This document shows, piece after piece, positions 25,324-38,500 of a DNA stretch of 64,000 nt. Origin of the DNA: Phalacrocorax aristotelis (lineage: Eukaryota; Chordata; Aves; Suliformes; Phalacrocoracidae); contig NC_134276.1 of NCBI RefSeq assembly GCF_949628215.1, positions 69,728,233 to 69,792,232 of the forward strand, given 5' to 3'. Each line of letters begins with the position of its first letter. The stretch's first letter is position 1. The notes beneath the pieces were generated by a model. The model did no database searches and was not told the origin of the DNA. It saw nothing but the letters and a program-made list of their open reading frames with translations. The translations under genes and the position numbers were made by a program.

Positions 25324-28300
25324 AGGCTTGCAGATATAGTTGAAAAAGCAGGCAAGGTCTGGGGCAGCTTGTCCCCTTTTCCAGTAGTCAACAGTGTCAT
25401 AGGACGGGGGAACACCAGGGAATTTCTTTATGACATTATGAGCCCTAATTTTTATGAGGTAATATGATAACTTCGTCAATTATTCCTAGTAGAATAAGAC
25501 TCAGAAAACGGGGGAAGAAGAGGATAGAAGCATAGTTTTTAAGTCATCCTACTAACTTTCTGGTAATTTTCATGCCAGTTCTTACTTCCTGGAAGACACA
25601 ACGTGGGTAGTGCTAACATTTGGCATACGCTGCAACTTCTCTTCTGGGTATGCAGTGGAAAGCTCTTTTCCTTTTGGAGATGTACTTGTTATGTCTAATG
25701 TTGTAGGAGGGAGACTGTATGGCAGAAGAATCAATTTCTCCTTCATGATAATATTGAGAGCAATCTGAAAAAGCATAAGTATAAAATGACTACCGCGATA
25801 AAATCTGAAGACCTTGTTGTACTGCAAAGAGGTAAAATAAACATGAGTTTCTGGCCCACAAAGCTTTACAGTCAATAAGTATCAAACACAAGAGGAAGAA
25901 ATAGATCAATGGCAAGGAGGTTGAATTGCAATTTTTGTCCATCCACAACTGTAAAAGTCTTTTGGTCTTTTTTCTTACAGCCCAAAGCAGTGCATAAAAC
26001 CTGCGCTAAGCTAAGCATGATTTTTGTATATGACAGGAACTGACAGACTGGTGATGTAGAGGACCGTGTACATCAAGTGACAGGCAAAAACATTGTTCAG
26101 TATGATTTCGCGTTTCTTATTTGTAAGACAACAATGAAATTATTTGTTTGACATTCCTGCTAATTCTTAAGTAGATGGGTCCTGTGATTACTTTGCATTT
26201 AATTTCTTTTCTCCAGAGAAGAAAAAAACTGTCAAATATCCTCAGGACATCACAGAGTAGATCGTGAGATCCAATCCAAGGCCCAGATCTAAACAGCCTG
26301 GAATCTGGGATGCTTCACCCTGAATTGCAGCTTTCTGAATGAAACCACATGAACCTGAATTCCTAACTTTAAGAGATATTGGATCTGAAATTAGTGCCAG
26401 ATCCATTAAGAGATTAATACAACTAAACCCAAAATCCATATCTTGGAAACTTTCCTTTCTTGTCTTTTAATTTCTCAGATCTCTGGAGTTGTGCTTTGAA
26501 CCCATCCAGAGCTGCCCCTTCAGTGTCTTCACAGAGCAGAGTTCACCCCTAAATCTGTTTGGGACATAGAAACCAGGTCTACCTCTCCCTGCTCAGGGCA
26601 AGAGGGGCAATCCGCTGTGACAATCTTAAAGCACATTTAACAAAACTAGATCCCTTTCAGGATAGGGAGGAAAATGCCCAGGTATTTCCTAAAACAGTGG
26701 CAGTGACTATTCTATTAAATAATGTTTGCATCTGCTCCTGTGAAAAGCACCCAGAAAATAATACAGCACTCAAGAAGAAACCTCCTGTGATCAAGAGACG
26801 GGAACACTCACCTCTGAGACCTTCTTCCAATCACAAAGCACTTCCATATTTTACATTTAGCAGCTTTGGGTGAAGGACAGAAATGATATAAACCTGTAGG
26901 GGAATCACACTTTATGTTTTTCACTTTTACACAGCTTGACTGCAGAGAAATTTTTTCACTCTTCAGTTTCACACATCTACTTCTAATTCAGGGCTAGAAA
27001 GAACTAATTCTGAAGAAAGGTGAAAAATGCAAGTTCATAAATGGTTTCTGCTCACACTTTAACTTAGTAATAATGCAAATTAACTGTGCACCAAATCCTA
27101 TCATTTGGAAATAAAATCTAATAAAGTCTGGTAAAAAGTACAAATTTCTGCCCTAAATACAGACTGTTTGGACAAAACTATCACTCCTCTCAGATTCAGT
27201 CATACATACACACACCAGTTTATACTGCTCTGACTCCATTGATTTTGCTGAAATTACTCCCTGAAGGAAATTAAGTCCTCTCGAGTTTTTTAATGGGGAA
27301 GTACAAATGTGTTATGTCAGCTGGGGGTGTAAACAGGCTCAAAAAGGAGGGGAAAATAAATCCACCATCACCTTTTAAATGTTGTGATGAAGACTGCGAC
27401 TGCTTCAAGAAGAGAGTAACTTGCTGGAAGCAGTTATTACGGAAAGGTCGCTCTGTACCGACCTTGTTCTCTTCCCTTACACGCTGATTGCTAGCCACTG
27501 CTGCTGGGGACGGGCTGGAGGGGAACCTTGGGTAGTCATTGCACTTCTCTCTCCAGCATAAGTCTCCTTACTTTCCGTCTTTTTGTTAGCAGTCCCTGTG
27601 ATCCTCTCTACTCCTTAAGGGTGAAGAGCACCTAACATACTCCTAGCTCGCCTTTGGGATAAGAAAGTTAATTAGTTCCTAGAGCAGCTGTAGGGTCAGA
27701 GCAGTTGGACTGGTACTCCTTCTGGGCTGTCAGTAGCACGGACGACCAGCTGTCAGGATTTTAATTCCAAGCACACTTTGGGGTTTCATTGTTTGTCTCT
27801 CTTCCTGCTTTAGTAGTTACTTGGAGTTCAAAAGACTTCTGAGCAGCTGAGCCATCAATTACATACTTCACACATATAAAAGTGCTCACCCCTTAGTCTG
27901 CACTGGTCACCACACAATTCAGCAGTTGACCAAGCATTTAAAAAAATAAAAAGCTTTCCTGACTTCAAAACAAACTTTGCCCATTCAGACTGCCCTAAAA
28001 CCTTAATCAAACCCCAGCTATGGGGAATAAAAGATAATAATAACTGAAATCCTGGAGGAGAACTCAGGATTTCAGAATGCCCTAAGGGTGACTCCCACTG
28101 CCAGAAGGAGAGGACAGACTCCAGAATTGAGCAACCTTGTGCCAAGAACACTAAGCAAGTAACAACGTTTTGTTTAAAACTGAGAGCTGAAGTTGGCGAA
28201 AGGACTGCAGCTGTAAATGTCACCTGTGTGTGAAAGACAGAGGTAGCCACTTAAGCCATTAGTACCCAAAACATTTAAGGTTTTATAGATCAAATGTGGC

Positions 28301-29391
28301 TTAAAGAGGAGATGAGGCCTGGCAGGCAGTGAAGATTGTGCAGTCCAGGTGGAATGTGCTTTCTGCCTGGGAAATTCCCCTTCCTAAGCAGGCAGCTATG
28401 CCCTGCTCCGGCTGTAACCTCCAAACACATTTCAGGTGCCACACACACTGCAAGCCTCAGGTTAAGAAAGAAGCTGAGGAACCCAATGAAACCCCAAATA
28501 AATTGTCCCAGCCAATAATGAACATTCATGCAAGTAATCAAAGGCATTTGTGTCATCGTTGATTCTGTGTGCATCCAGAAAACGCTGGAGACATAACAAG
28601 ACCTGAGGAGCAAACAGCAGTTGTCCCTAATTCAGACAAGCTGGTACCTCATTTGCAGTTTCTTCTACTTGCTTGTCCCCTTCTGCAATCATTGTTTGAC
28701 ATTTGTCTGAACCAGGGCAGCTAGCTCCCATTTGAGTCCCCGTACGCTACAGCTGTTGAAGAAGTCATTCAGCTGCATCAGAGGAGAATCAGATATACAA
28801 TCACTGACCACACATCTCCTGCTGTTAACTGTGCCCATAGTCCCATGCATGAGCAGAGAAGGAGGGTTGGTGTCTCACTGCAAGGCAATGACCGCCAGAG
28901 TGTAGGGAAGGAAGGAGCAGAAGCACGGAACAGTGGTGTCCAATAGCCTGTGCATGACTAAAGTCTACCAGCAATGCAAACCTTTGTCTTGCCTTATGGA
29001 GAAGATGTTGCTCCTTCTGAAGATTAGCTGGCTCATCCTCTTAATGTACTTGGCTCCCTCCATCCCCTACAGAGATAGCTTCTTGCTTTGGACCTGTTGG
29101 TCAAATCCCATTCACAAATTTACAAACTTGGGTTTTATTCCTCTCTCTCATCTCTAACACTGGCTCTGGTCAAAGATGGTTCAGTGGAAAGCTGAAGTAG
29201 ATGTGTTATTGTTATTACCCAGTACTGCAAAATTTATGGTGCGGTTTCTTCCTATTGTGTTCATTTATCTGACTGAAAGTTGAATTAAAATTGAGGTACA
29301 ATGTGATAAACCGGAATTGGTAAACCTTTCTTGGGGGATTGGGTCACGTGTAGCTCAGTCTGACCAGTGCCTATTTCTGTCTTTGCAACAG

Positions 29392-29571
29392 GATAGTTGG
29401 ACCCCAGACACCACCATGACTGAACGCTTTGACTGCCACTACTGCAAGGAGTCCCTGTTTGGCAAGAAGTACATCTTGAGGGAGGACAGCCCCTACTGCG
29501 TGAAATGCTACGAAAACCTTTATTCCAACACCTGCGAGGAATGCAAAAAACCTATTGGCGCTGACTGCAAG
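29392..29571 (+). CDS. FHL2: FHL2 first coding exon
   Basis: The acceptor TTTGCAACAG ends at 29391 and the donor AAG|GTATGC follows 29571. The exon carries 24 nt of 5' untranslated sequence, then codons 1-52: the N-terminal half LIM zinc finger and the first zinc pair (C40, C43) of LIM1. The intron phase is 0. The presence of an acceptor shows that at least one untranslated exon lies upstream. Confidence 0.95.
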
Positions 29572-32500
29572 GTATGCCAGATTTGAGTCTTGTTACAGAA
29601 ATCTTGACAGAGTAGCCTGTATACATAGCTCTCAGTCATGGTGCTATCACCTGGAAGGATCCAGCTTAACAGCTACCTAGGAGCTTCTTTTGGTGGGAGA
29701 GCATGCTTTCTGGACCCCTGTATCTGCTTTTCACCACTTTGCTTGGCAAACCCTTCTTTACCAGGCATGTTAATAGAAATGGAAGAACACCCCTTTCTTC
29801 CTGTAAGGCATAGGATGATCTGATGATCTGATGTTAGAAAGCATCTCTAACTCATTAGGAGACTCCAACAGTCTTTGGGGCCAGCTGGGATCTGGAAAGG
29901 TGGCAGAAGCTGATTTTGCTACCTTTGGGTCACAGGGAGCTAAGCTACTGCTGGCTTTGCAGTGACCACAATTTTGCCAACTCATGGACCACAAGAATCC
30001 GGCCAATGCTGACCCAAGTAATAAGTCAGTCAGAACACAGAATAATTAACCTTTTAAATAGAGAATTATGACAGTGGAGACAACTGAAGACTGGAAAGCA
30101 CAGAGCAGAGGCCTTGCTTGAGCTGTGCACTGCTGCATCACCTGGAAACACCTACCTGGTACAAATAAGGCATGACCACCTGCATTTCTTTTAAATTAAC
30201 CAAAACAACTGGAGTTTATGCCAGTTTTACTCTGACTGAATGAAGACAGATGATATTTGAGTCATCCAGTGAGGTGTCTGTTGGACTGCTACAGACAGAC
30301 TTCACCCAATATACATCCTCCTTGCACAAAATTGACCTGTTCAAAGTTGGCCAAGAGTTTCACTGACAGAGTGAGTTTGCACTAGAACAGCAATTTGCAT
30401 TGCATGGCCATGGGATTCTTGACTGGTACGAGGACATCTGATGTTTGATTTCCTATATTGCTGGTCCATACCTCTAGAAGCACCTATTAGTCCCTATTAC
30501 TGATACTACCACTCTATCACTAGTTCAGAGATATAAAAATATATGCCTACTCAGATTGGGAAAAATAAATCTCATCTCTTCCAAACTGATCTATCCCAAC
30601 CAAACCAGTAGGAAAGTCCCTTTCAGAAGCCTTAAAAAGGTGAGAATGTTTTACTGTCATGACAGGGAACTGGCAGTAATCTGTAAGAGGGTATAAAACT
30701 GCCAGCTTTCCTCCAGCTCATAAATATTCAGATTAGAGAAGAGATACAGCTGGCCTGACCTGAAAAAGCAAAATATTTCTGCCCCATTCCAGAATGTGCT
30801 TTTGTTTTAAGGTCTCTTTCTAAGCCCTTGAGAAGATATTTCCATGTGTTGATGTTCAAGAATTTAAAAACTTGGACCGGCTTCAACAAATCTCCGACAA
30901 AGTATTCAGAAATTAATCAGGCTGAACTTTTCAACCCAGATTTATGGATTTAGGGAGTGTGGGTGTAATCCGATATACTGCTCTTCTGTACTTTTAAGCA
31001 AGAGACACTCTAATAGCAGACAGAAGAAAAAAAAGCCCCTAATTGTCTGCAATATAACAATATTTTATGTACGTAAAGAACCAGAACTATATGTGGAAAA
31101 CACAACTATAAGATAGTAAATAAAGATTTCTTAAAGAGCTATAAAGTCCACCAGAAACAAATGTGGCCTTTTTTTGTTTCTGTGACTGTTGTTTGTGCCT
31201 GTCCGTGCTTTATGCTGCAGCTTCTGAACCTATTGACCAATTTTAACCAAATTCTGACAGATGGAAAAAAGGTTGCAAACTTAAATTCCTGCAAGTTTTC
31301 TGAAAAAAAAGCATGTGGTTGGTTAGAAAAAGAGATCCTATTAATGTTCCCACTGAGAGGAAAACTAGAGTAGGTTTTTCAATGACAGTAATAGATGCTA
31401 GAGAACATATTTCAGAGAGCCCTTATAAGTGCCTCAGCCACAAGATAAGTTTCAGCTGAAGCTTGTGCACTCTGACTGAGCATAACTCAGCCATGAAACA
31501 CAAAGCCACAAAAACTCATGCTTCTGCTCCTCATTAAACTGTACATATACATAGATATATAAACACATAAGGAATACACACATATATGCAAACACAAGAC
31601 ATATATGTGTGTATTTTTATAGGTATCTTTTCACACATTGCATTTGCATTTTCCCCTGAGGAAAGAAGATAAAATGTACTGTGTTTGGGAATAAAACCAG
31701 TATGTTTACTGCATGTACAAAATGGACCCCGTGTTTATTTGTGTGTTCCGACATAGCCTTTATACAGCTGTAAAATTTGGAACTAAAACTTAATGGAGTG
31801 ACGGTGTTATCAGAAAGGGTCACAACCAGGCCTCTGTATCCAGCAGGGGCACCCACCCTCACTCACATCCACATTACAACCTGAAAAACTCCATGTAGTT
31901 TTCACTTCAGATCCTCCTTTGCAAGTCGCTTCTTGGCCACTGCTGTTTCTCTACACAGAGAAATGCTGAACTGAAAACCCAAATGCAGTTGAGATGTTCC
32001 TGTTTTCACCCTGCGAAGAACTTCCTTCCTGAGGACGGCTATGTAGTTAGTCTATGGATGTTTCTTACGACTTGCAAAGCATGAAACTAAAGACTAGGAT
32101 TGAGATTTGGAGCCCCTAATTCCTTAAGAGTGCAAAGCAAGAATTAGCTTTGATGGCATCTTAAATGCTTATTTTTCTGGGTGAAAATTACTGTACAAAA
32201 ACAAACAAAGTACACCAGAGTAAAGGAGGTGTTGACAAGGGCACAGCCAGCTCTCTGCCTCTGACACTACTGTATCAGCACTGGTGCATAGCATTGTTTC
32301 ACCTGAGCTGAACTTAAGCCTGCTTAGACACTAGTAATACTCCAACGTTGACAGCACTGGGCTCTGAGAGGGCCAAACCGATGCCAGATTTTCACCTTGT
32401 GTTTTAGCTATGGCACAGAGACCCCATAAGACAACTATCCTGAAGACAAGCTTTCTCTGAATTCAGATCAGGAGAGAATTTGCTTCACTATCTTTCAATC

Positions 32501-35500
32501 TTCCTATGGCAATTTATGGGTAACTGTGAACGTAACTGAGTAACAGCTAATTTGTTCTTTATTTTAAACACTTTTTTTTGCGTTAAAAAACCACCCTGAA
32601 TGACAACATGTATCTGAATGACACCCCTGGACTTAGGCCATTTTGTCAGCTGTAAGCAATTCTAGCTGATGTTTATGAAACTTTCACGGACAGATTAAAA
32701 GCGTCATATACTGAGAAGTAGGAGGCACTGGCAGGCAGTGGAAAAACATGATTATGTTTCTCTCGCAGCTACTACACATTATCCATATGCCAACGGGTTC
32801 TAATAGAAATTTACTCTTTCTAAAAAGAACTGGCATTTCATCACCTACATCCCTGGTGAACGCTCACCACACCTACAGTTTCACTTTTCTTTCTGGAAAT
32901 CCATCCATCATGTTCTCATTTACTTAACTGCTGAAGTGTGACTTTTGGCTGATTTTGGCTTTTTTCATAGTTTCCTTGCGGGGCCTATGGCACAGAAACC
33001 ATCATAAATACAGGAAATACCTACCGTAATCCAGTGTTTAACGCAGCCCACAAGTTGGCCTTGGCAGGCAGGAGGGGGTGAAAACTCTCCGCAAAATGTG
33101 AGAATGAAATAAAAAGCGGATTGTGAGATAAAGCTACTGTGCAAGCACGCGGACCAAAAATTAATCAAAAGGGTCGGTCTTACACTCAAACTAAACAAAA
33201 CAAAAATAAGGCCTCTAGTAACGTGGGTCAGGAAAAGAAGAAAATATTTGGTTTTCAAATTTCTGAAGTTTAAACTTTATACCAAGTTGCAACATATTTT
33301 CAGTGCATTGCTGAACATCAGACTAGGTGTTGTGAAGTGGAATGGTAGAAGAGGCAGGTACCTTCATTTCTTCTCATACCCTTAAGGTGCTGGGTTCGGC
33401 ATATCATTTATTTTTACCTTTTCTAAACATGCTTTTAATAGGGAAGTGCCAGGCTAACTTTTTTGGGTTTGTTTTTTTTTTTTTGCTACAGGGTATACAT
33501 GGCTAAAATCTGTACAGCATTTTGTTGTCATACCCCATTTACTCTGCTCAACCTTCTGAAAAGAGCATTGTGGCAAGCAAAAAAGTCCAATGTAGTCTTC
33601 ATTCATGAGCAAAAATATGCAGTTACTCTTCTGGTAATCTCTCTAATCTCCCTCTTCCTGTTGGGTCCCTGTTGAAAGCCAGTTCAGGAGAAAAAGTAAT
33701 ACATAATGGCTTAAGTTTACTTAGACATATAAAGCCAGAGTAGAAGACAATACAGTTGCAGGATATGAGGAGCCTATGCTTAACCCACTTACCTGGTAAC
33801 TCTAGTCTTGGGGCTCTTCTACTTGAAAAACAAAAGTCGTCACGAGCAGCCCCATCCTAGAGGCCAAGTAAACCATGCTGGATCAAAACTGCACAGAACG
33901 ACTGAGGAGCTATAAAATGTGATTTTGCCAATGTTGAAAACAGTTTTCTTTACAAAGTTTTCTTTGGGGATGACATCATGAAAATAAGTGAAAATAAAAT
34001 TGTTTAAAAAGCACTGGCTTTTCAAAAACATAAGTTTCAAACCCATTTGGGTTTGGGGATGACTGTAAATTTTTGGATAGAAATAGGATCTGCATTAAGT
34101 TTTGCTTACATCGTATTCTTATAGTCATCTGAATACGTGTACAAAGGACCTCCACTTGGCCCACACTCTGACATCTGTTTGAGAAACATCCACCATTCAT
34201 TTGGTTGTTCCAAGGAACACTGAGCTGAAACTTTCAGCTGAGGCTGATGCTCAGATCAGGCTGAGAAAAGCACCTGTTCAAATCTGAGTAGCTTCAGGTT
34301 TTGTTAATCTGGTTACTTTTTATCTTCAAATGAAACCAGACAAGGGAAGGATTATTCTTCATGTTCAAAAGAAATGTAACTGAATGAAACATTAAATATC
34401 TCTCCCTGCAAATTTTTCTGCAGGATTTATCACTGCTCTGCAGAGACAGGCATTGCCCTCCTCCCCTTCTCTTCTCACTAGTAGCACATCTGGAACTGGT
34501 CTGGTGCTCTCTGCGCTTCAGCTACAAAACACTTGTACAGGACAGACCATGTCCATGAGCAACTGTGTGCTTGTGTCTCTGTATATGTAAACACTGTTCC
34601 ACTTCTCAAATTTCAATCTATGGCAATTCTTCAGTCTCTTCTCTGTGTTCCTGTGTGCTTTATCTAACAAGAACACGTGGCTGTCAATTTTCATAGACGC
34701 ACAGATCGACCGCAAAAAGGGTCATTTGCCATATTTCTTTTAGACAACATAGGAAGCTGTATTTAAAACTACAGTTAAAATATGTAGCACGCACCAGGGA
34801 CTCAATTCCCTCAGGCTGCATAAAGCGGCTGAGAAGTCATGCTCATCAATATTTTAAGGATATACTCCAGGTCTGAGTCCACAATAATAATTTTCTTTAT
34901 TAGTTCTTCCTGGAAATCCATGCAATAAACAGGAATTAGTTGTATATCACTTGTACCTTCTGCTGGAACAGATTTATTTGGGTTACAGTCAGCTAGCGTA
35001 ACCTAGAGCTCACACGCCTCGAGTAAACCTAATGCTCTTTCAGCTTAACTGAGGACCAGCCTAACAATCAGACGAGCTGGAACAGTTTTGCACATGCAAC
35101 TTCTCCAGTGTAGAATCTGTTCCAGACCAAGACATCCACAGCTCATGTATGAGCCAAGGGCTCCAGCTAGATACAGATACAGTAGGCCAAACCTGATTTC
35201 TGGTGACTTTGTTACACTGACCTAAGAACAATCATGATGCAGGAACGGTTTCATCAGTACCTTCGACTTCCTTGCTTTGGATGTGACAGATTCAGCGAGA
35301 GAAAGCAATACCCATTTCATCAGTCTACTATTCTGCTGCAGGCATGTCAAAGCCAGACATCTTAGACTCCCTCTACATTCGATGACAATATCTGTTATAA
35401 TCATCCAAGGTAGCTAAAGATTATTCAAGTCAGTCTGTATCTTGGGTGCTTTGGGTTGTAGTTGCGCTTCACTGCTTTGCCACGATGAAATATCAGCTAC

Positions 35501-38500
35501 TTTCACCTACCCAGCTAGTGTCTGTACAAGCTGCTGTCATAACTGACTCAGGGACCAAACCTTGAGTCAGTTTGACACCTAACCATTGACACCTAATCCT
35601 TGTCTTCATTACTCCTCTACTAAAAGGCACACACCTTCTCCAAGGTATAGTTTTATTAATAAAACAAGGCAAAACCAAAGCAGACAACAGCATATGAATT
35701 TTGCAGATAAAAAATAGCTTGCAGAATGGAGAAAGGCATCAAGTGGGAAAGAGACAAGAGAAAGAAAAACAGATCTGTTGTGATTCTGTTTTCTAGCAGG
35801 CAAATTTCACATTTTGGAAAACTCTGTTGGCTGTATGTTGTGTTTTTCTGTTGAAAATATTATTCCCCTCTGAGATCGCATTCAGGCTATTCAGCTTCAT
35901 TTAAAGAGCAAGCAAATGTAAATAAATCCCAAATAAGTTTTTCATTTTGCTATTAGAAAAGATTAAAATCTTACAGTCAGAAATCTGGGTTGTTTCAAAA
36001 GAAGTTAGCTGAAATGAATAGACAAGCTGCAAAAACAACTGTCTGAAAGCTGCAAAGTAGGAGGCTTAGATATTCTGCTGCAGAGTGCAACCTCTGAGAT
36101 GAAAGACACATTGGGTACCATTTGTTACTCACAGAGATTTAAGAAATTTAGGTGAGCAGCACAGTTGTCCAAACAAAGTCTTTATTGGATCATCAAATTC
36201 TGACTGAAGTTAGTGTAGTTTAACAAGCTACCACACATCAGCTGAGCTCAGCAAAATTATTTCCGATGTTTTCTGTTAGCTATTTATGAGAACAAGGCTC
36301 CTGCAGACATAACGTGGTTATTTTAGGTTAACCTAAATCCACAGAATCTTTTGTTTTCTCTGGGCTAAGATTGCACTTTTGGAGTTACCTGTGACTGTGC
36401 TGACTGACACAGAGCAGCTTAGGCCAGATTATGTTTGAACACACTGTGATGCTTCCATTTACACAGTCAAAAAATCTGATATTCTACAACTCATTCTTTT
36501 CCTTCAGTTAACCAGATTAATTCAGTGCTTGTAATTAATACATAGTGAATCTTGAGCTAGAACCTAGAAGTTATTTCTGCTAAACTTTTATAACCCCCAT
36601 TCATGACAATACTAGCCTCTCACACTCCTACCTTGAACTGAAGCCTATATATTTGGGGGTAGAAGCCCTTTCTTGTAATGAGCTAAGCTTCATTTTGTTT
36701 GAAGTCCAAAGACACTGTTCAAGTGTTACATGATTCGTCCACCTTAATTTAAATTTTCAATGGCACAATCCATCCCTTTAGGTCACAATTTTTAGAAGGA
36801 CTTTTGTTTTAAATAATAGAAGTACCACTGCAAGGAGTTTTTTAAATACTTAGGTGTCCATGCTAACCCCTTGGCCAGAGTGTTCTGGATGACTGGCTGC
36901 AGGTATGATGTGATCTCTCATCTTTCGGTCTGATCCACATTTAAAACATAGGTAAACCAAAACACAAGAGTTGGTAAAAATTAGTTGCAGTGAAAAACAA
37001 ACAAACAAACAAACCCCAGAGATGAGACCAATTCCACCTTTGGTGTAAATCTGTTGAACTGAATAAATACTAGCAAGTAATTGGGAAAAGGATTTCTGTC
37101 CAGCAATGAACAGCTATGAAATGACCTAAAAATCAGCAATAGCTGAGACAAATAGGGGAAATCTACCCTACCTATAAGGTTAACAAGTTTTAATCTGACT
37201 CAGAAATGGGGCTTTAATCTCAGAGGAAATACCTGAATGAAAATAGTTGTTCCTCTGCCACATACAAAAAATGAAGGTTACCTCGAACTGCAAAAGGGTC
37301 GATAGTTGTCACGAGCTGTCCTTGGTTATCAGAGCAAAATAAGTTCACCTTCACCAGAACGTTTTCTTGAGCTGTGCAAATTAGCCTCAGCTCCTGGCTG
37401 TGGTTCAGATTTGGATGTGTTTGCATTCTCTGAGCTTCCAGTTGTATAAACTATTCATTCTGCTTACTCTGTGGTTTTGGATTTCTACAGGATCTGTCTT
37501 ACAAGGACCGCCACTGGCATGAAACCTGCTTCCACTGCTTTCAGTGCAAGAATTCATTGGTGGACAAACCATTTGCTGCAAAAGAGGAGCACCTACTTTG
37601 TACTGATTGCTACTCCAACGAATACTCTTCCAAATGTAATGAATGCAAGAAGACTATTATGCCAGGTTAGGATGCTCACTTTTTTGGACTAAGAAAAGAT
37701 TAGGCTAAATAGCAAGCCCAAACTCAGCAACATTTGTGACAAATGTCTTTCCTTCACTATCTCTGCTAAGTGATGGTGAAATTTGTAAAATACAGTTGAT
37801 GGTGCATTCCAAGTCATTTCCATGACCAGAACATGTAATTTTCATAATGGATCATGATAGAACTCTTATTCACATGAAGCAGATTACCCTTGAAAATTAG
37901 CATTTCATTTAGTATTTTCATTAATGGAATTTATAATTTTGTACAGCAGTATTGATTAAAAGCCTTCTGATGACTGGATAACTAAAATTGATCTTTCTGT
38001 CCAATCCCAACTTTGTACTATCTTGATTGGTTTCCACTGCTTGAAGATCAGAAGCAGCTTGTGTATTTAACAGCTTGCTTAATTAATTATTTAGCTTTTT
38101 ATGTAATTACTGTAAATTTAGCTTCTCCCATAAAAATTAAGAATTGGTCCCAGTGCTTCTAAGGTCTTTCCTGAGCAGAAAGATATGAAGAAACAGGAAA
38201 GCTCTGTTTTCTTTTTCAACATGAAACATGAGCTTACAGTAATAGATTGCTAAAACCTCATCTGCTCATGTCAATCCTATAGCATTCTGTGATGATTTGA
38301 GGGCTTAAAGTGGAAGGAATATTGGTCCAGAAATAAAATATTAAAAGGCAATTTGAAGAATCCACATACATGCTCCATAATGATTACTAGTTACTTTTTC
38401 CAGTAAAATTTTTCCTTGGCTGGCTCTGACATCAATCATCTTAGACAAAAGCTGAAAACCACAACATTGTGCACCTAAAGTGTAAAAACGAGGGCTTGAT

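Larger units (their letters stand above)
18701..29391. other. Non-coding region or 5' intron of FHL2
   Basis: No coding exon or intact element was recognised in this 10.7 kb. It holds a (TTTTG)n tract (19269-19294), a 12-bp perfect hairpin (25295-25323), and AT-rich stretches such as 23270-23330 with a further AT-only inverted repeat. If FHL2 transcription begins near 17-18 kb or farther left, as in mammals where 5' untranslated exons precede the coding exons, this is intron. Confidence 0.55.
29572..37490 (+). other. FHL2 intron after first coding exon
   Basis: A 7.9-kb AT-rich intron from GTATGC to TTCTACAG. It contains a 16-bp perfect inverted repeat (31573-31615) and a (CAAA)n tract (36993-37014). 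No other gene or recognisable element was found; open frames here are short and unmatched. Confidence 0.85.
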
